Assembly (NCBI RefSeq): GCF_004342485.1
Contig: NZ_SMBU01000033.1
Span: 1 to 58,519 of the forward strand
Source of the DNA: Roseateles saccharophilus
Lineage (GTDB): Bacteria; Pseudomonadota; Gammaproteobacteria; Burkholderiales; Burkholderiaceae_C
Direction of reading: 5' to 3'
Length of the DNA: 58,519 nucleotides
Every line of letters begins with the position of its first letter. Position 1 is the first letter of the stretch. A program made the translations under genes and the position numbers. Of the stretch, positions 9,631-21,590 are shown piece after piece. The notes below the pieces were generated by a model. It was not told the origin of the DNA. It did no database searches and saw only the letters and a list, made by a program, of their open reading frames with translations.

Positions 9631-9875
9631 TTCGCCCCAGCGGGCGACCTACTTTCTGAGCGACCAGAAAGTAGGCAAAGAGTCGGCCCCGAACCGCCCG
9701 CCCCTTTGCTTCGCAGCGGGGTCCCCTGCGGCGCTCGGTCCTTGAGGCCCCGCGCAAAACTCCCTCCGCTACGCTGCGGTCAAACAGTTGCGCGGAGTCA
9801 GAGCTCGAAGCGCGCTGCGCGCACGGCCTCAAGGCCCTGTGCTCCTCGGCGGGCTCAGAGGGGGGGTGAAGGAGC
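9631..9875. repeat. Structured intergenic repeat inside the transporter operon
   Basis: The 453-bp gap at 9570-10022 has no convincing gene. It contains a perfect 11-bp hairpin (9648-9658 with 9665-9675, CCTACTTTCTG, 6-nt loop), an outer inverted repeat CCTTGAGGCC (9740-9749) with 9825-9834, and an inner one CGCGCAA (9751-9757) with TTGCGCG (9788-9794). The CTACTTTCT...AGAAAGTAG head followed by GC-rich stems resembles a dispersed intergenic repeat I have seen in Burkholderiales and Xanthomonadaceae genomes; that memory is unverified here. The remaining 9876-10022 holds only two GGCTGTTGG-like direct repeats. Boundaries are approximate. Confidence 0.6.
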
Positions 9876-10022
9876 AGCCGGCACCGGTCGGTTGACGGGT
9901 TTGGCTGTTGGTTATTCGGCTGTTGGCTGTTTGGGGGCTCCACTTCTAGACCGCCGAGAAGCGCAGAAGTCCGGGGCGCGTGCGCAGCACGCCGCACGGG
10001 TCTGGCCAATAAAACAAAGCCG

Positions 10023-10676
10023 TCAAACGGCATGAAGCCCGCTCGCATCCAGCCGCAGCCGCCGATCCGCCGCCTGCGCCGCCACCTCCGAATGCGTGAC
10101 CAGCAAACAAGCCGCCCCCGCCTCATGCGTGCAGCGCCTCAGCAGCTCCAGCACCTCGGCCGCATGCCGCGCATCGAGATTGCCGGTGGGCTCGTCCGCC
10201 AGAACCAGCCGCGGCCGGTGCACCAGGGCGCGAGCAATCGCGACCCGCTGCAACTGCCCGCCCGACAGCTGGCGCGGCATGCGCGTGGCCAGAGCCCCGA
10301 GGTTCACCGCCTCCAGCATCTGCCGCACACGCGCATCGTCCTTCAGGCCCAGCAGCCGCAAGGGCAGCGCCACGTTGTCCGCCACGCTCAGATGCGGCAG
10401 CAGATGGAAGGCCTGGAAGATGAAGCCCAGCTCCCGGCGCCGCAGCGCCGAGCGGGCCTCGTCGTCGAGTGGGCGCAGGTCCTGGTCGGCGAGCGTGATC
10501 GAACCGGCATCGGCCTCGTCCAGACCGGCCAGGCAGTTCAGTAGCGTCGACTTGCCGCTGCCAGACTCGCCCAGAAGGGCAACGATCTCGCCCGCGGCGA
10601 GGTCCAGGTCTATGCCGGAGAAAACCGGCGTGTCGGCATAGCGCTTGGCCAGCCCGCGCGCGGAAAGCACCGTCAT
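10023..10676 (-). CDS. LolD/MacB-type ABC transporter ATP-binding protein
   Basis: 217 aa cytoplasmic ATPase of the family that works with FtsX-type permeases. Walker [10 protein letters not shown] (about residues 35-43), Q-loop in [11 protein letters not shown], signature LSGGQLQR, Walker [13 protein letters not shown] and H-loop THS are all intact. The DEPTGNLD form is typical of LolD/YbbA/MacB ATPases. The ATG at 10676 overlaps the miaA stop (ATGA), so it is translated from the miaA message; its natural partner is the permease at 7014-9569. Assignment as LolD itself is unlikely because lolC/E and lolA are absent. Confidence 0.88.
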   Translation of the reverse strand: MTVLSARGLAKRYADTPVFSGIDLDLAAGEIVALLGESGSGKSTLLNCLAGLDEADAGSITLADQDLRPLDDEARSALRRRELGFIFQAFHLLPHLSVADNVALPLRLLGLKDDARVRQMLEAVNLGALATRMPRQLSGGQLQRVAIARALVHRPRLVLADEPTGNLDARHAAEVLELLRRCTHEAGAACLLVTHSEVAAQAADRRLRLDASGLHAV

Positions 10677-11602
10677 GCGTTCATCAGCCTCTGCAGCCCG
10701 GCCAGCAGCTCGGGAATGGGCTGGGGCCCGTCGCAGGCGATGACGCGCCGCCTGGGCATGCTGCGCAGCCAGGTCACCTGGCGCTTGGCCAACTGGCGCG
10801 TCGCCGCGATGCCGCGTTCGCGCAGGTCGGAGAAGTCGTCGGCATCGAGCGCCTCCCAGACTTGCCGGTAGCCGACGCAGCGCATCGACGGTAGCGCCAG
10901 GCTCAGGTCGCCGCGCGCGCGCAGGGCCTTGACCTCGTCGACGAGGCCCTGGGCCAGCATTGCGTCGAAACGTTCGGCCAGGCGCTCGTGCAGCCAGGCG
11001 CGGTCGCCCGGTTCCAGCGAGAACAGCGGCCAGTCCACGCCTTCTTCGCGAGTGGCTGCGTGCAGGGCGCTCAGCGGCTGGCCGGTGAGGCGGATGACCT
11101 CCAGCGCGCGCTGGATGCGCTGGCTGTCGTTGGGCGCCAGGCGCGCGCCCGTCTCGGGGTCCAGGCGCGCCAGCTCGGCGTGCAGCGCCGGCCAGCCGCG
11201 CTCGGCGGCATCGGCGTCGATGGCGGAGCGCAGCTCGGCATCGGCCTGGGGCAGCGTCGAGAGGCCGTCGAACAGGGCCTTGAAATACAGCATCGTTCCG
11301 CCCACCAGCAGCGGCAACTTGCCGCGCGCGGCGATGTCGGCGGCCAGGCGCTTGGCATCGCACACGAACTCGGCGGCGGAGTAGCTGCCCGTCGGGGCGA
11401 GGATGTCGATCAAATGATGCGGCACGGCGGCCTGCTCGGCGGCCGTGGGCTTGGCGGTGCCGATGTCCATGCCGCGGTAGACCAGGGCCGAGTCGACGCT
11501 GATGATCTCGACCGGCAGCACCTCGGCAATGGTCAGGGCCGCCGCCGTCTTGCCGCAGCCGGTCGGGCCGGCGAGGCAGATCGGGGTCAGAAGCGTTCCC
11601 AT
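10673..11602 (-). CDS. miaA: tRNA dimethylallyltransferase MiaA
   Basis: 309 aa. Transfers the dimethylallyl group from DMAPP to A37 of tRNAs reading UNN codons. P-loop GPTGCGKT at residues 12-19, then the [17 protein letters not shown] block, the HHLID motif, [10 protein letters not shown] and the C-terminal [11 protein letters not shown] and KRQVTWLR elements of the family. The ATG at 11602 lies inside the 3' end of the pseudouridine synthase gene (16-bp overlap), and the stop overlaps the next start, so it sits in the middle of a compact minus-strand operon following mutL, as miaA often does. Confidence 0.96.
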   Translation of the reverse strand: MGTLLTPICLAGPTGCGKTAAALTIAEVLPVEIISVDSALVYRGMDIGTAKPTAAEQAAVPHHLIDILAPTGSYSAAEFVCDAKRLAADIAARGKLPLLVGGTMLYFKALFDGLSTLPQADAELRSAIDADAAERGWPALHAELARLDPETGARLAPNDSQRIQRALEVIRLTGQPLSALHAATREEGVDWPLFSLEPGDRAWLHERLAERFDAMLAQGLVDEVKALRARGDLSLALPSMRCVGYRQVWEALDADDFSDLRERGIAATRQLAKRQVTWLRSMPRRRVIACDGPQPIPELLAGLQRLMNA

Positions 11603-12783
11603 GGCGCCAGGTAGCGCCACTGGCCCACCGGCAGATGGCCCAGCGGGATGCGGCCGATGCGCACGCGCTTCAGGCCGACGACCTTGAGCCCGACCAGCTC
11701 GCACATGCGGCGGATCTGGCGCTTCTTGCCCTCGCGCAGCACGAAGCGCAGCTGCTGCTCGTTCTGCCAGCTGACCTTGGCGGGCTTCAGCGCCTCGCCG
11801 TCCAGCTCCAGGCCGTAGTTCAGCAGTGCCAGCTGCTCGGGAGCCAGCGCCGCGTTCGGCAAGGTGCCTTCGGGCACCTCGTGGCCGATGAACTCCACGC
11901 GCACGAGGTATTCCTTCTCGATGTCGGAGTCGTCGCCGATCAGCGCCTTGGCGATGCGGCCGTCCTGCGTCAGCACGAGCAGGCCGGTGGAGTCGATGTC
12001 CAGCCGGCCGGCGGGCGCCAGGTGGCGGTGGTGGTTGGGGTGAGGCTTGATGCCCGAGGGGTCGTCCTTCCAGCGGTTCTCGGGCTGGAAGAGCACGACG
12101 GCCGGCTCGTAGCCGTCCTCGGCCTGGCCGGACACATAGCCGATGGGCTTGTGCAGCAGCACGGTGACGAGCTGGGACTGGGCCTGGCGGGCGGCGGGGT
12201 CGATGTCGATCTGCACATCGCCGATCACGCGCTGGCCCAGCACGGCGACCTTGCCATTGACGCGCACCCAGCCGGCGGCAATCCATTCGTCGGCCTCGCG
12301 GCGCGATGCCAGCTTGAGCTCGCTCATGCGCTTGGACAGGCGCTCGCCGGCCTCGGCGTCCACCTGGCGGGCCGGGTTCAGGCGCTGCTGCGGACGCTGC
12401 GGCGCTTCGAAGCCGGGGCCGCGGTTGGACACGCGGCGCTGGTCGACGCGGGGCGGGCGGTCGGCGAACGGCCGCTCGTCGGGACGGGTGCGCGGGGCGC
12501 GCTGGGGGGCGTCACCGCGAGGTGGCTGCAGTCGCTCGGGCTTGAAGGCGCTGCCGGTCTTGGGCCTTGCCGGGCGTTCCTCGCGGACCGGCGCGGGGCG
12601 TTCGCGCTTCTGCTGTGCTTTCTGGAATTGCTCCTCGCGCTCGGCGCGGTCGGCCTGGGCCTTGGCCAGCGTCGGGCGCGGCTTGGAGACGCCCTTGCCG
12701 CGCACGGGAGCGCGCTTCTCGCCCTCCGCGTTGCGGGTCTTGGCGGCGGGCTTGGGCTTGCCCTTCAGGGTGATGGTGGCCAT
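11587..12783 (-). CDS. RsuA/RluB/RluF-family rRNA pseudouridine synthase
   Basis: 398 aa. The first 145 residues are Lys/Arg/Pro-rich and look disordered, a common extension in betaproteobacterial members. An S4 RNA-binding domain follows (about 147-195), then the synthase domain with [11 protein letters not shown] at 259-269, Asp262 being the catalytic nucleophile, and the [10 protein letters not shown] motif near the end. Spacing and the IEKEYLV segment look closest to RluF (23S rRNA U2604), but RluB cannot be excluded. It is only 13 bp downstream of mutL and overlaps miaA. Confidence 0.87.
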   Translation of the reverse strand: MATITLKGKPKPAAKTRNAEGEKRAPVRGKGVSKPRPTLAKAQADRAEREEQFQKAQQKRERPAPVREERPARPKTGSAFKPERLQPPRGDAPQRAPRTRPDERPFADRPPRVDQRRVSNRGPGFEAPQRPQQRLNPARQVDAEAGERLSKRMSELKLASRREADEWIAAGWVRVNGKVAVLGQRVIGDVQIDIDPAARQAQSQLVTVLLHKPIGYVSGQAEDGYEPAVVLFQPENRWKDDPSGIKPHPNHHRHLAPAGRLDIDSTGLLVLTQDGRIAKALIGDDSDIEKEYLVRVEFIGHEVPEGTLPNAALAPEQLALLNYGLELDGEALKPAKVSWQNEQQLRFVLREGKKRQIRRMCELVGLKVVGLKRVRIGRIPLGHLPVGQWRYLAPWERF

Positions 12784-12796
12784 CGTCGTTCTTCTT

Positions 12797-14662
12797 TCAA
12801 CGTCCGCGCAGGAACAGGGCGTCCAGCTCGCGCATGTCGAGCTGGCGCCAGGTGGGGCGGCCGTGGTTGCATTGGTCGGCGCGTTCAGTGGCTTCCATGT
12901 CGCGCAGCAGGGCGTTCATCTCGTCGATGTTGAGCTGGCGATTGGCGCGCACGGCGCCGTGGCAGGCCATGGTGGCGAGGATCTCGTGCTGGGCGCGCTC
13001 CAGCACCGAGCTGGCGTCGAACTGGGCCATCTCGGCGAGCAGCTCGCGCGTGAGCGCGACGAGGTCGCTGGCGGCGAGCAGGGCAGGGCGGGAGCGGACG
13101 GCCAGCGTGCGGGTGGACAGCGGCGACACGTCCAGGCCGAGCCTGGCCAGCGTGTCGGCGTGCTGCTCGGCGGCGGCGACCTCCTCGGCCGTGGCCGCGA
13201 AGCTGACCGGGATCAGCAGCGGCTGGCTCTCGATGGTCGTCGAGCCGAGCCTGGCCTTCAGGCGCTCGTAGACGACGCGCTCATGGGCGGCATGCATGTC
13301 GACGATGACCAGGCCCTGCTGGTTCTCGGCCAGAATGTAGACGCCCTGGATCTGCGCGATGGCGCGGCCCAGCGGCCAGTCCTCCTTCGTCGACGGCTCG
13401 GGCAGGCTGGGCTCGCGGCGCGGCGTGGGGTCGGGCAGCGAGGTCGACACCACCGGCTTGGCCGGCTCCCACAGCGCCTCGTGCTGCACGAGCGACAGGC
13501 GCACCTGCTCGGCCGTGGGCGGCACGGGGGGCGTGAAGGGCTGCGCGTGGGGCTGGTAGGCCGGGCGCGGCTCGGCGACGTAGAGCGTGGCCGCCGTCGT
13601 CGGCGCGAAACCCAGCGGCGCCATCGCCGACTCGACGCCATCGGCCTCGGCGCTGCGTGACTGGGCCAGAGCGTCGATGAAGGCGCGGCGCACCGACTGG
13701 TGGATGGCGCGGCCGTCGCGGAAGCGCACCTCGATCTTGGTCGGGTGCACGTTCACGTCCACCAGCTCGGGCGCGATCTCGATGAAGAGCACATAGCTGG
13801 GCTGGCGCTGGCCGTGCAGCACGTCCTCGTAGGCGGAGCGGATGGCGTGGCTGATGAGCTTGTCGCGCACATAGCGGCCGTTGACCCAGACGTATTGCTG
13901 GTCGGCGCGCGAGCGTGCCGCCTCGGGCAGGCCGGCGCGGCCGGTCAGCGCCAGCGGCCCGGCGCTGTGCGCGAAGGCGCGGCTCTCGGCGACGAAGTCA
14001 TCGCCGAGCACGTCGGCGATGCGCTGCTCGCTGCTGGCGGCGCGCCACTGGTCGACGAGCTTGCCTTCGTGCCAGATCGCGAAGCCCACGTCGGGCCGCG
14101 CCAGCGCGTGGCGGCGCACGGCCTCCACGCAATGGGCCAGCTCGGTGGCGTCGGTCTTCAGGAACTTGCGGCGCGCCGGCGTCGAGAAGAACAGCTCGCG
14201 CACCTCGACGCTGGTGCCGCGCGAGCGGGCGGCGGCGGACAGCTCGCCGCTGCGCGCATCGAGCCGGTGCGCGTGGTTGTCGTCGGCCGTGCGACTTGAG
14301 ATGGACATCTCGGACACCGACGCGATGGCGGCCAGCGCCTCGCCACGGAAACCCATGGTCGCAACCGACTCCAGCTCGTTCAGCGAAGCAATCTTGCTGG
14401 TGGCGTGGCGCTTCAGCGCCAGCGGCAACTGGGCGACCGGGATGCCGCAACCGTCGTCCTCGACGACGACGCCGCGCACGCCGCCGGCCATCAGTTTCAC
14501 CAGCACGTTGCGGGCGCCCGCATCCAGCGCGTTGTCCACCAGCTCGCGCACGACCGAGGCCGGGCGCTCGACGACCTCGCCGGCGGCGATCTGGCTGATC
14601 AGCTCGTCGGGCAGTTCGCGGATGAGGCGGGGCGCGGGGACTTCAGGGAGCGGCGAATCCAT
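12797..14662 (-). CDS. mutL: DNA mismatch repair protein MutL with endonuclease motif
   Basis: 621 aa from the ATG at 14662; a GTG directly before it (14663-14665) is an alternative. The GHKL ATPase half shows [18 protein letters not shown] and MGFRGEAL; a Pro-rich linker runs near 330-430; the dimerisation domain follows. DMHA at 455-458 with Glu461 and Glu466 matches the DMHA(X)2E(X)4E endonuclease motif known from Neisseria MutL, so this protein probably nicks DNA itself, unlike E. coli MutL. First gene of the minus-strand cluster; divergent from the DedA gene with a 57-bp gap. Confidence 0.96.
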   Translation of the reverse strand: MDSPLPEVPAPRLIRELPDELISQIAAGEVVERPASVVRELVDNALDAGARNVLVKLMAGGVRGVVVEDDGCGIPVAQLPLALKRHATSKIASLNELESVATMGFRGEALAAIASVSEMSISSRTADDNHAHRLDARSGELSAAARSRGTSVEVRELFFSTPARRKFLKTDATELAHCVEAVRRHALARPDVGFAIWHEGKLVDQWRAASSEQRIADVLGDDFVAESRAFAHSAGPLALTGRAGLPEAARSRADQQYVWVNGRYVRDKLISHAIRSAYEDVLHGQRQPSYVLFIEIAPELVDVNVHPTKIEVRFRDGRAIHQSVRRAFIDALAQSRSAEADGVESAMAPLGFAPTTAATLYVAEPRPAYQPHAQPFTPPVPPTAEQVRLSLVQHEALWEPAKPVVSTSLPDPTPRREPSLPEPSTKEDWPLGRAIAQIQGVYILAENQQGLVIVDMHAAHERVVYERLKARLGSTTIESQPLLIPVSFAATAEEVAAAEQHADTLARLGLDVSPLSTRTLAVRSRPALLAASDLVALTRELLAEMAQFDASSVLERAQHEILATMACHGAVRANRQLNIDEMNALLRDMEATERADQCNHGRPTWRQLDMRELDALFLRGR

Positions 14663-14719
14663 CACGGGATTATCGGTGCCCCCAGGGCGTCACAGAGCCG
14701 CCGGGATAATGCGCGCCCC

Positions 14720-15367
14720 ATGGACCTGCTGCACTTCCTCCTCGACTTCATCCTGCACGTCGACCAGCACCTGGCGGCCTTCGTCCAGGCCTACGGCGTC
14801 TGGGTCTATGCGCTGCTCTTCCTCGTCATCTTCGTGGAGACCGGCGTCGTCGTCATGCCCTTCCTGCCAGGCGACTCGCTGCTCTTCGTCGTCGGCGCGA
14901 TGTGCAGCGTGGGACTGATGGACCTGGGCCTGTCGATGGGCTTGCTGACTCTGGCGGCCGTGCTCGGCAACCAGAGCAACTACAGCATCGGCCGCCATTT
15001 CGGGCCGCGCGTGTTCCAGTGGGAGCAGTCGCGCCTCTTCAACAAGGCGGCCTTCATGAAGGCGCACGACTTCTACGAGAAGTACGGCGGCATCACCCTC
15101 GTCGCGGCGCGCTTCATGCCCTTTCTGCGCACCTTCGCACCCTTCGTGGCCGGTGTGGCGCGGATGACGCGGCGCAAGTTCACGCTCTACGACGTGGGCG
15201 GCGGTGCGCTGTGGGTCTGCGGCGTGACGACCGTCGGCTACCTGTTCGGCAACGTGCCCTGGGTCAAGCAGCACCTGGACAAGATCATCTGGGCCATGAT
15301 CTTCATCCCCGGCCTGCTTGTCATCGCTGGCAGCCTGCGCGGCCGACTGAAACGCCAGCCCAACTGA
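14720..15367 (+). CDS. DedA-family membrane protein
   Basis: 215 aa inner-membrane protein. FVETGVVVMPFLPGDSLLF and the FMPFLRTFAPFVAG segment are the two hallmark motifs of the DedA/SNARE-associated family, several of which are undecaprenyl phosphate or lipid flippases. About five hydrophobic segments are visible. The ATG at 14720 has no strong Shine-Dalgarno; it is chosen because the protein start MDLLHFLLDF is typical. Divergent from mutL, upstream of the tricorn-like protease gene. Confidence 0.9.
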   Translation: MDLLHFLLDFILHVDQHLAAFVQAYGVWVYALLFLVIFVETGVVVMPFLPGDSLLFVVGAMCSVGLMDLGLSMGLLTLAAVLGNQSNYSIGRHFGPRVFQWEQSRLFNKAAFMKAHDFYEKYGGITLVAARFMPFLRTFAPFVAGVARMTRRKFTLYDVGGGALWVCGVTTVGYLFGNVPWVKQHLDKIIWAMIFIPGLLVIAGSLRGRLKRQPN

Positions 15368-15461
15368 CTTTCGGCGGGGCCTTCCGGCCGGCCCTAGAGT
15401 TCGAGGTTTTGCGCCCGCGCCATCCGCGGCGCTGACCGTCATCCAATCCACGGAGACCTCG

Positions 15462-18785
<3,324 letters not shown>

Positions 18786-18789
18786 TGAC

Positions 18790-18915
18790 GCCCCTCGTCC
18801 AAGGGGCACCTTGGCCGGTCCCCCGGGGGGGCGGCGATGCTTGGCGGCTCGACCGCCAAGCACATCGCCATGGCGGGCCGGCTTGGGAGCGGCCCGGCGC
18901 TCGGCCCGAAAACTC
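18790..18915 (+). repeat. Hairpin-bearing intergenic repeat, copy 1
   Basis: Fills nearly the whole gap between the protease stop (18785) and the histidine kinase start. It shares its length with the region 28815-29012: CCCCTCGTCCAAGG, TTGGCCGGTCCCCCG, CGGCGATGCTTG, AGCACATCGCCA, GCGGGCCGGCTTGGGA and GGCCCGGCGCTCGGCCCGAA in the same order. A perfect 9-bp stem GCTTGGCGG (18839-18847) pairs with 18853-18861 around a 5-nt loop, flanked by GATG/CATC that can extend the stem with a bulge. Confidence 0.8.
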
Positions 18916-18939
18916 TGCCGGCAGCGAGGCGTGGCAGTC

Positions 18940-20307
18940 TTGAAAGCTTGGGCGTCCCTGTCCCTGCGGGGGCGCCTCTTCCTGCTGGCCCTGCTGCCCT
19001 TGCTGGCCTCGCTGGCCCTCATCGCCTTCGCCGTGCGCCAGCAGGAGCGCGAGCTGGCCGCGCGCGAGCAGGCCCTGGTGCGCGTCAGCTATATGGACGC
19101 GCGGCGGACCGAGCTGAAGCATTACGTCGATCTCGCCGTCAGCACCATCAAGCCGCTGCTTGGGGCACCCGGCGGGCCGCAGCAGGCGCTGAAGCTGCTG
19201 TCGTCGCTGGACTATGGCCCCGACGGCTATTTCTTCGTCTACGACCTGCAGGGCCGCGTGCTGATGCATTCGCGCCAGGCCGAGCTCGTCGGCCAGAACC
19301 TGTGGGAGCTGCGCGACCCGCAGGGCCGGCCCACCATCCAGCAGCTCATCCACCAGGCCCAGGCCGGCGGTGGCTATGTCGAATACCTGTGGCGCAAGCC
19401 GTCCAGCAGCCAGCTCGCGCCCAAGCTGGGCTATGTCGTCGCCGTGCCCGAGTGGAACTGGATGCTGGGCACCGGCCTCTACATGGACGGCATCGAGGCG
19501 ACGATGGCCGAGCTGGAGCGCGGCGCACGCCAGAACATCACGACGACGCTGCTGTGGGTGGGTGCCGTGGCCGTCTTCGGCGTGGGCCTGATCAGCGCCG
19601 GCGCACTGGCGCTCAACCTCAGCGAGCACCGCAGCGCCGAGGCCAAGCTGCGTGCGCTGGCCCGCGAGGTCGTGCAGAGCCAGGAGGACGAGCGCGCACG
19701 GCTGGCGCGCGAGCTGCACGACGGCGTCAGCCAGGCGCTGGTGGCGACCAAGCTGCTGATCGAGTCGGCCCAGCAGGAGCCGGCGGGCGCCGCGCGGCTG
19801 CAGGAGCTGGCGCTGAAGCAGCTCAACGGCACGCTGGCCGAGGTCAGGCATATCTCGCACGCGCTGCGCCCGGCGCTGCTGGACACGCTGGGCCTGCCCG
19901 CGGCCCTGCAGCATCTGGCCGACGAGTTCGACGCGGCCGGCGGAACGCGCTTCGAGGCCGTCGTCGAGGGCGAGGAGGTCGAGCTGCCCGAGGCCGTGAA
20001 GACGGCGCTGTTCCGCATCGCCCAGGAGGCGCTGAACAACGCGGCGCGGCATGCCCGTGCGACGCGGGTGCAGCTGGCGCTGCGCTTCGCGCCCGGTGGT
20101 GGCCTGGCGCTGGAAGTGGCCGACGATGGCCGCGGCTTCGACGCCGACGCGGCCCAGGCCGTGGCCGACCAGGGCCTGGGCCTGCGCAGCATGCGCGAGC
20201 GGGCCGACGCGCTGGGTGCGCGGCTGAGCTTGGTGACCTCGCCCGGCGTGGGTTGCCGGCTTGCGGTCAAACTCTCGCCTGCCGACCTCGCCCGTGCCGC
20301 CACATGA
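18940..20307 (+). CDS. Cache-domain sensor histidine kinase (NarX/DegS type)
   Basis: 455 aa from the TTG at 18940 (GAGG at 18926-18929); a GTG at 18931 is a slightly longer alternative. An N-terminal helix (about 8-30), a periplasmic sCache_2 domain (about 45-190, with YDGYFFVYD- and MLGTGLYMDG-like blocks) and a second helix lead into HisKA_3 with RELHDGVSQAL (His260) and a HATPase_c domain (EALNNAARHA, DDGRGFD, GLGLRSMRERA). It phosphorylates the regulator encoded next; the two genes overlap as ATGA. Cache domains of this type bind small carboxylates or amino acids; the ligand here is unknown. Confidence 0.93.
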   Translation: MKAWASLSLRGRLFLLALLPLLASLALIAFAVRQQERELAAREQALVRVSYMDARRTELKHYVDLAVSTIKPLLGAPGGPQQALKLLSSLDYGPDGYFFVYDLQGRVLMHSRQAELVGQNLWELRDPQGRPTIQQLIHQAQAGGGYVEYLWRKPSSSQLAPKLGYVVAVPEWNWMLGTGLYMDGIEATMAELERGARQNITTTLLWVGAVAVFGVGLISAGALALNLSEHRSAEAKLRALAREVVQSQEDERARLARELHDGVSQALVATKLLIESAQQEPAGAARLQELALKQLNGTLAEVRHISHALRPALLDTLGLPAALQHLADEFDAAGGTRFEAVVEGEEVELPEAVKTALFRIAQEALNNAARHARATRVQLALRFAPGGGLALEVADDGRGFDADAAQAVADQGLGLRSMRERADALGARLSLVTSPGVGCRLAVKLSPADLARAAT

Positions 20308-20936
20308 CCACGCCCATCCGCATCCTGCTCGTCGACGACCACCCGATGGTGCGCGAGGGCCTGGTCGCGCGCCTGCAGGCGGTGCCGCGCTTCGAGGTCG
20401 TCGGCGAGGCCGGCAACCGGGCCGAAGCGCTGGCGCAGCTCGCGCTGACGGCGCCCGACGTGGTGCTGATGGACGTGGGCCTGAAGGACGTCAACGGCAT
20501 CGCGCTGGCCGCCGAGATGCTGGCCGCCCGGCCGGCGGTCAAGCTGCTGATGTTCAGCATGTATGACAACCCCGAATATGTGCAGCGCGCCCTGCAGGCC
20601 GGTGCGCGCGGCTATGTGCTGAAGGACGCGCCGGCCACCGAGATCGTGTCGGCCATCGACGCGGTGGCGGCGGGCGGGACCTTCCTGAGCGCGGCGGTGT
20701 CAGGCCGGCTCTTCCGCGGCCAGGCGCCCAAGCCCGTGCTGACGCCGCGCGAGAGCGAGATCCTCGGCAAGCTGGGGCAGGGCGCCTCCAGCAAGCAGAT
20801 CGCGCGCGAGCTGGACCTGAGCGTGCGTACCGTCGAGGCGCACCGCCAGAGCATCAAGCGCAAGCTGGAACTGGACGGGCAGGCGGAGCTGATCCGCTAT
20901 GCGGTGGAGCATGCGCAGCGGGGCGATCCGACCTGA
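20304..20936 (+). CDS. NarL/FixJ-family response regulator
   Basis: 210 aa. Receiver domain with the acidic pair Asp11/Asp12, phosphoacceptor Asp57 in VLMDVGL and the conserved Lys in YVLKDAP; LuxR-type helix-turn-helix near 145-205 (LTPRESEIL, SSKQIARELDLSVRTVEAH). The ATG overlaps the kinase stop, so they form a two-component pair. The next co-directional gene is cstA, 650 bp away; control of cstA by this pair is an inference from position only. Confidence 0.95.
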   Translation: MTTPIRILLVDDHPMVREGLVARLQAVPRFEVVGEAGNRAEALAQLALTAPDVVLMDVGLKDVNGIALAAEMLAARPAVKLLMFSMYDNPEYVQRALQAGARGYVLKDAPATEIVSAIDAVAAGGTFLSAAVSGRLFRGQAPKPVLTPRESEILGKLGQGASSKQIARELDLSVRTVEAHRQSIKRKLELDGQAELIRYAVEHAQRGDPT

Positions 20937-20963
20937 GCCTTGCGCCGAGTCCGGCGTGCGGGC

Positions 20964-21344
20964 TCAACGCCCGCGGTAGGGGCCGTAGCCGTCGCGGTCC
21001 CAGTGCTCGCGGCGCTCGTGCTCACGCCGCTCATGTTCGCGGTGCTCGCGCCAGTCGTCGTCGCGGTCCTCCCAGCGGCGTTCGCGGTAGCCTGTCTCGT
21101 ACACGATCCGCGGGGGCGGGGCGTAGTAGACATCGCGCTCCACATACCGCGGCGCCGGCGCATACACCACCGGCGGCGGTGCGTAGTAGACCGGGGCGGG
21201 TTCCACATAGCCCACGCCGTCCGACACGACGACGCCGCTGACCGGCAGGCTGATGCCGATGGACCAGTGCGTTCCGGCCTGCGCGGCGCTGGCGCCGAAC
21301 AGTGCAGCGCTGGTGACCAGGGTGGCGAGGATGGGGCGAAGCAT
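20964..21344 (-). CDS. Small exported Tyr/Pro- and Arg/His/Glu-rich protein
   Basis: 126 aa starting at the ATG 21344, preceded by a strong AGGAGG. Signal peptide with cleavage after GASAAQA; then a Val/Tyr/Pro-rich stretch (VYYAPPPVVYAPAP) and a charged tail with HERREHERREH repeats. Proteins of this composition are common in Burkholderiales and are annotated only as exported or PXPV-type repeat proteins; no function is known to me. A weak GC hairpin (20958-20974) overlaps its stop. It lies antisense between the two-component genes and cstA. Confidence 0.8.
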   Translation of the reverse strand: MLRPILATLVTSAALFGASAAQAGTHWSIGISLPVSGVVVSDGVGYVEPAPVYYAPPPVVYAPAPRYVERDVYYAPPPRIVYETGYRERRWEDRDDDWREHREHERREHERREHWDRDGYGPYRGR

Positions 21345-21590
21345 GTGAACCTCCTGCAAGGCCGAAAGCCGGCCTGCTGTGCTGGAACAACGGCGCGGCG
21401 GCGGCGCCGTTGACGGCGGGCGCCGTGGATTCGTAAGCGGGTGTGATGGCGCCCGTTTACGGGTTGACCCTTAGGTGATCCCGCGCGCCCGCCCCGCGTG
21501 GCTTGACCGATGCCGTCTGGTGCATGTTTCCCGAGACTTGCACCACGGTCGCGCCCCGTGTCGAGGTGTGCACCGCAACGGAGACAAAGC

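Noticed and set aside
20958-20974. Hairpin GCGGGC-TCAAC-GCCCGC as a terminator
   Set aside because: Short stem overlapping a stop codon and no T-run on either strand.
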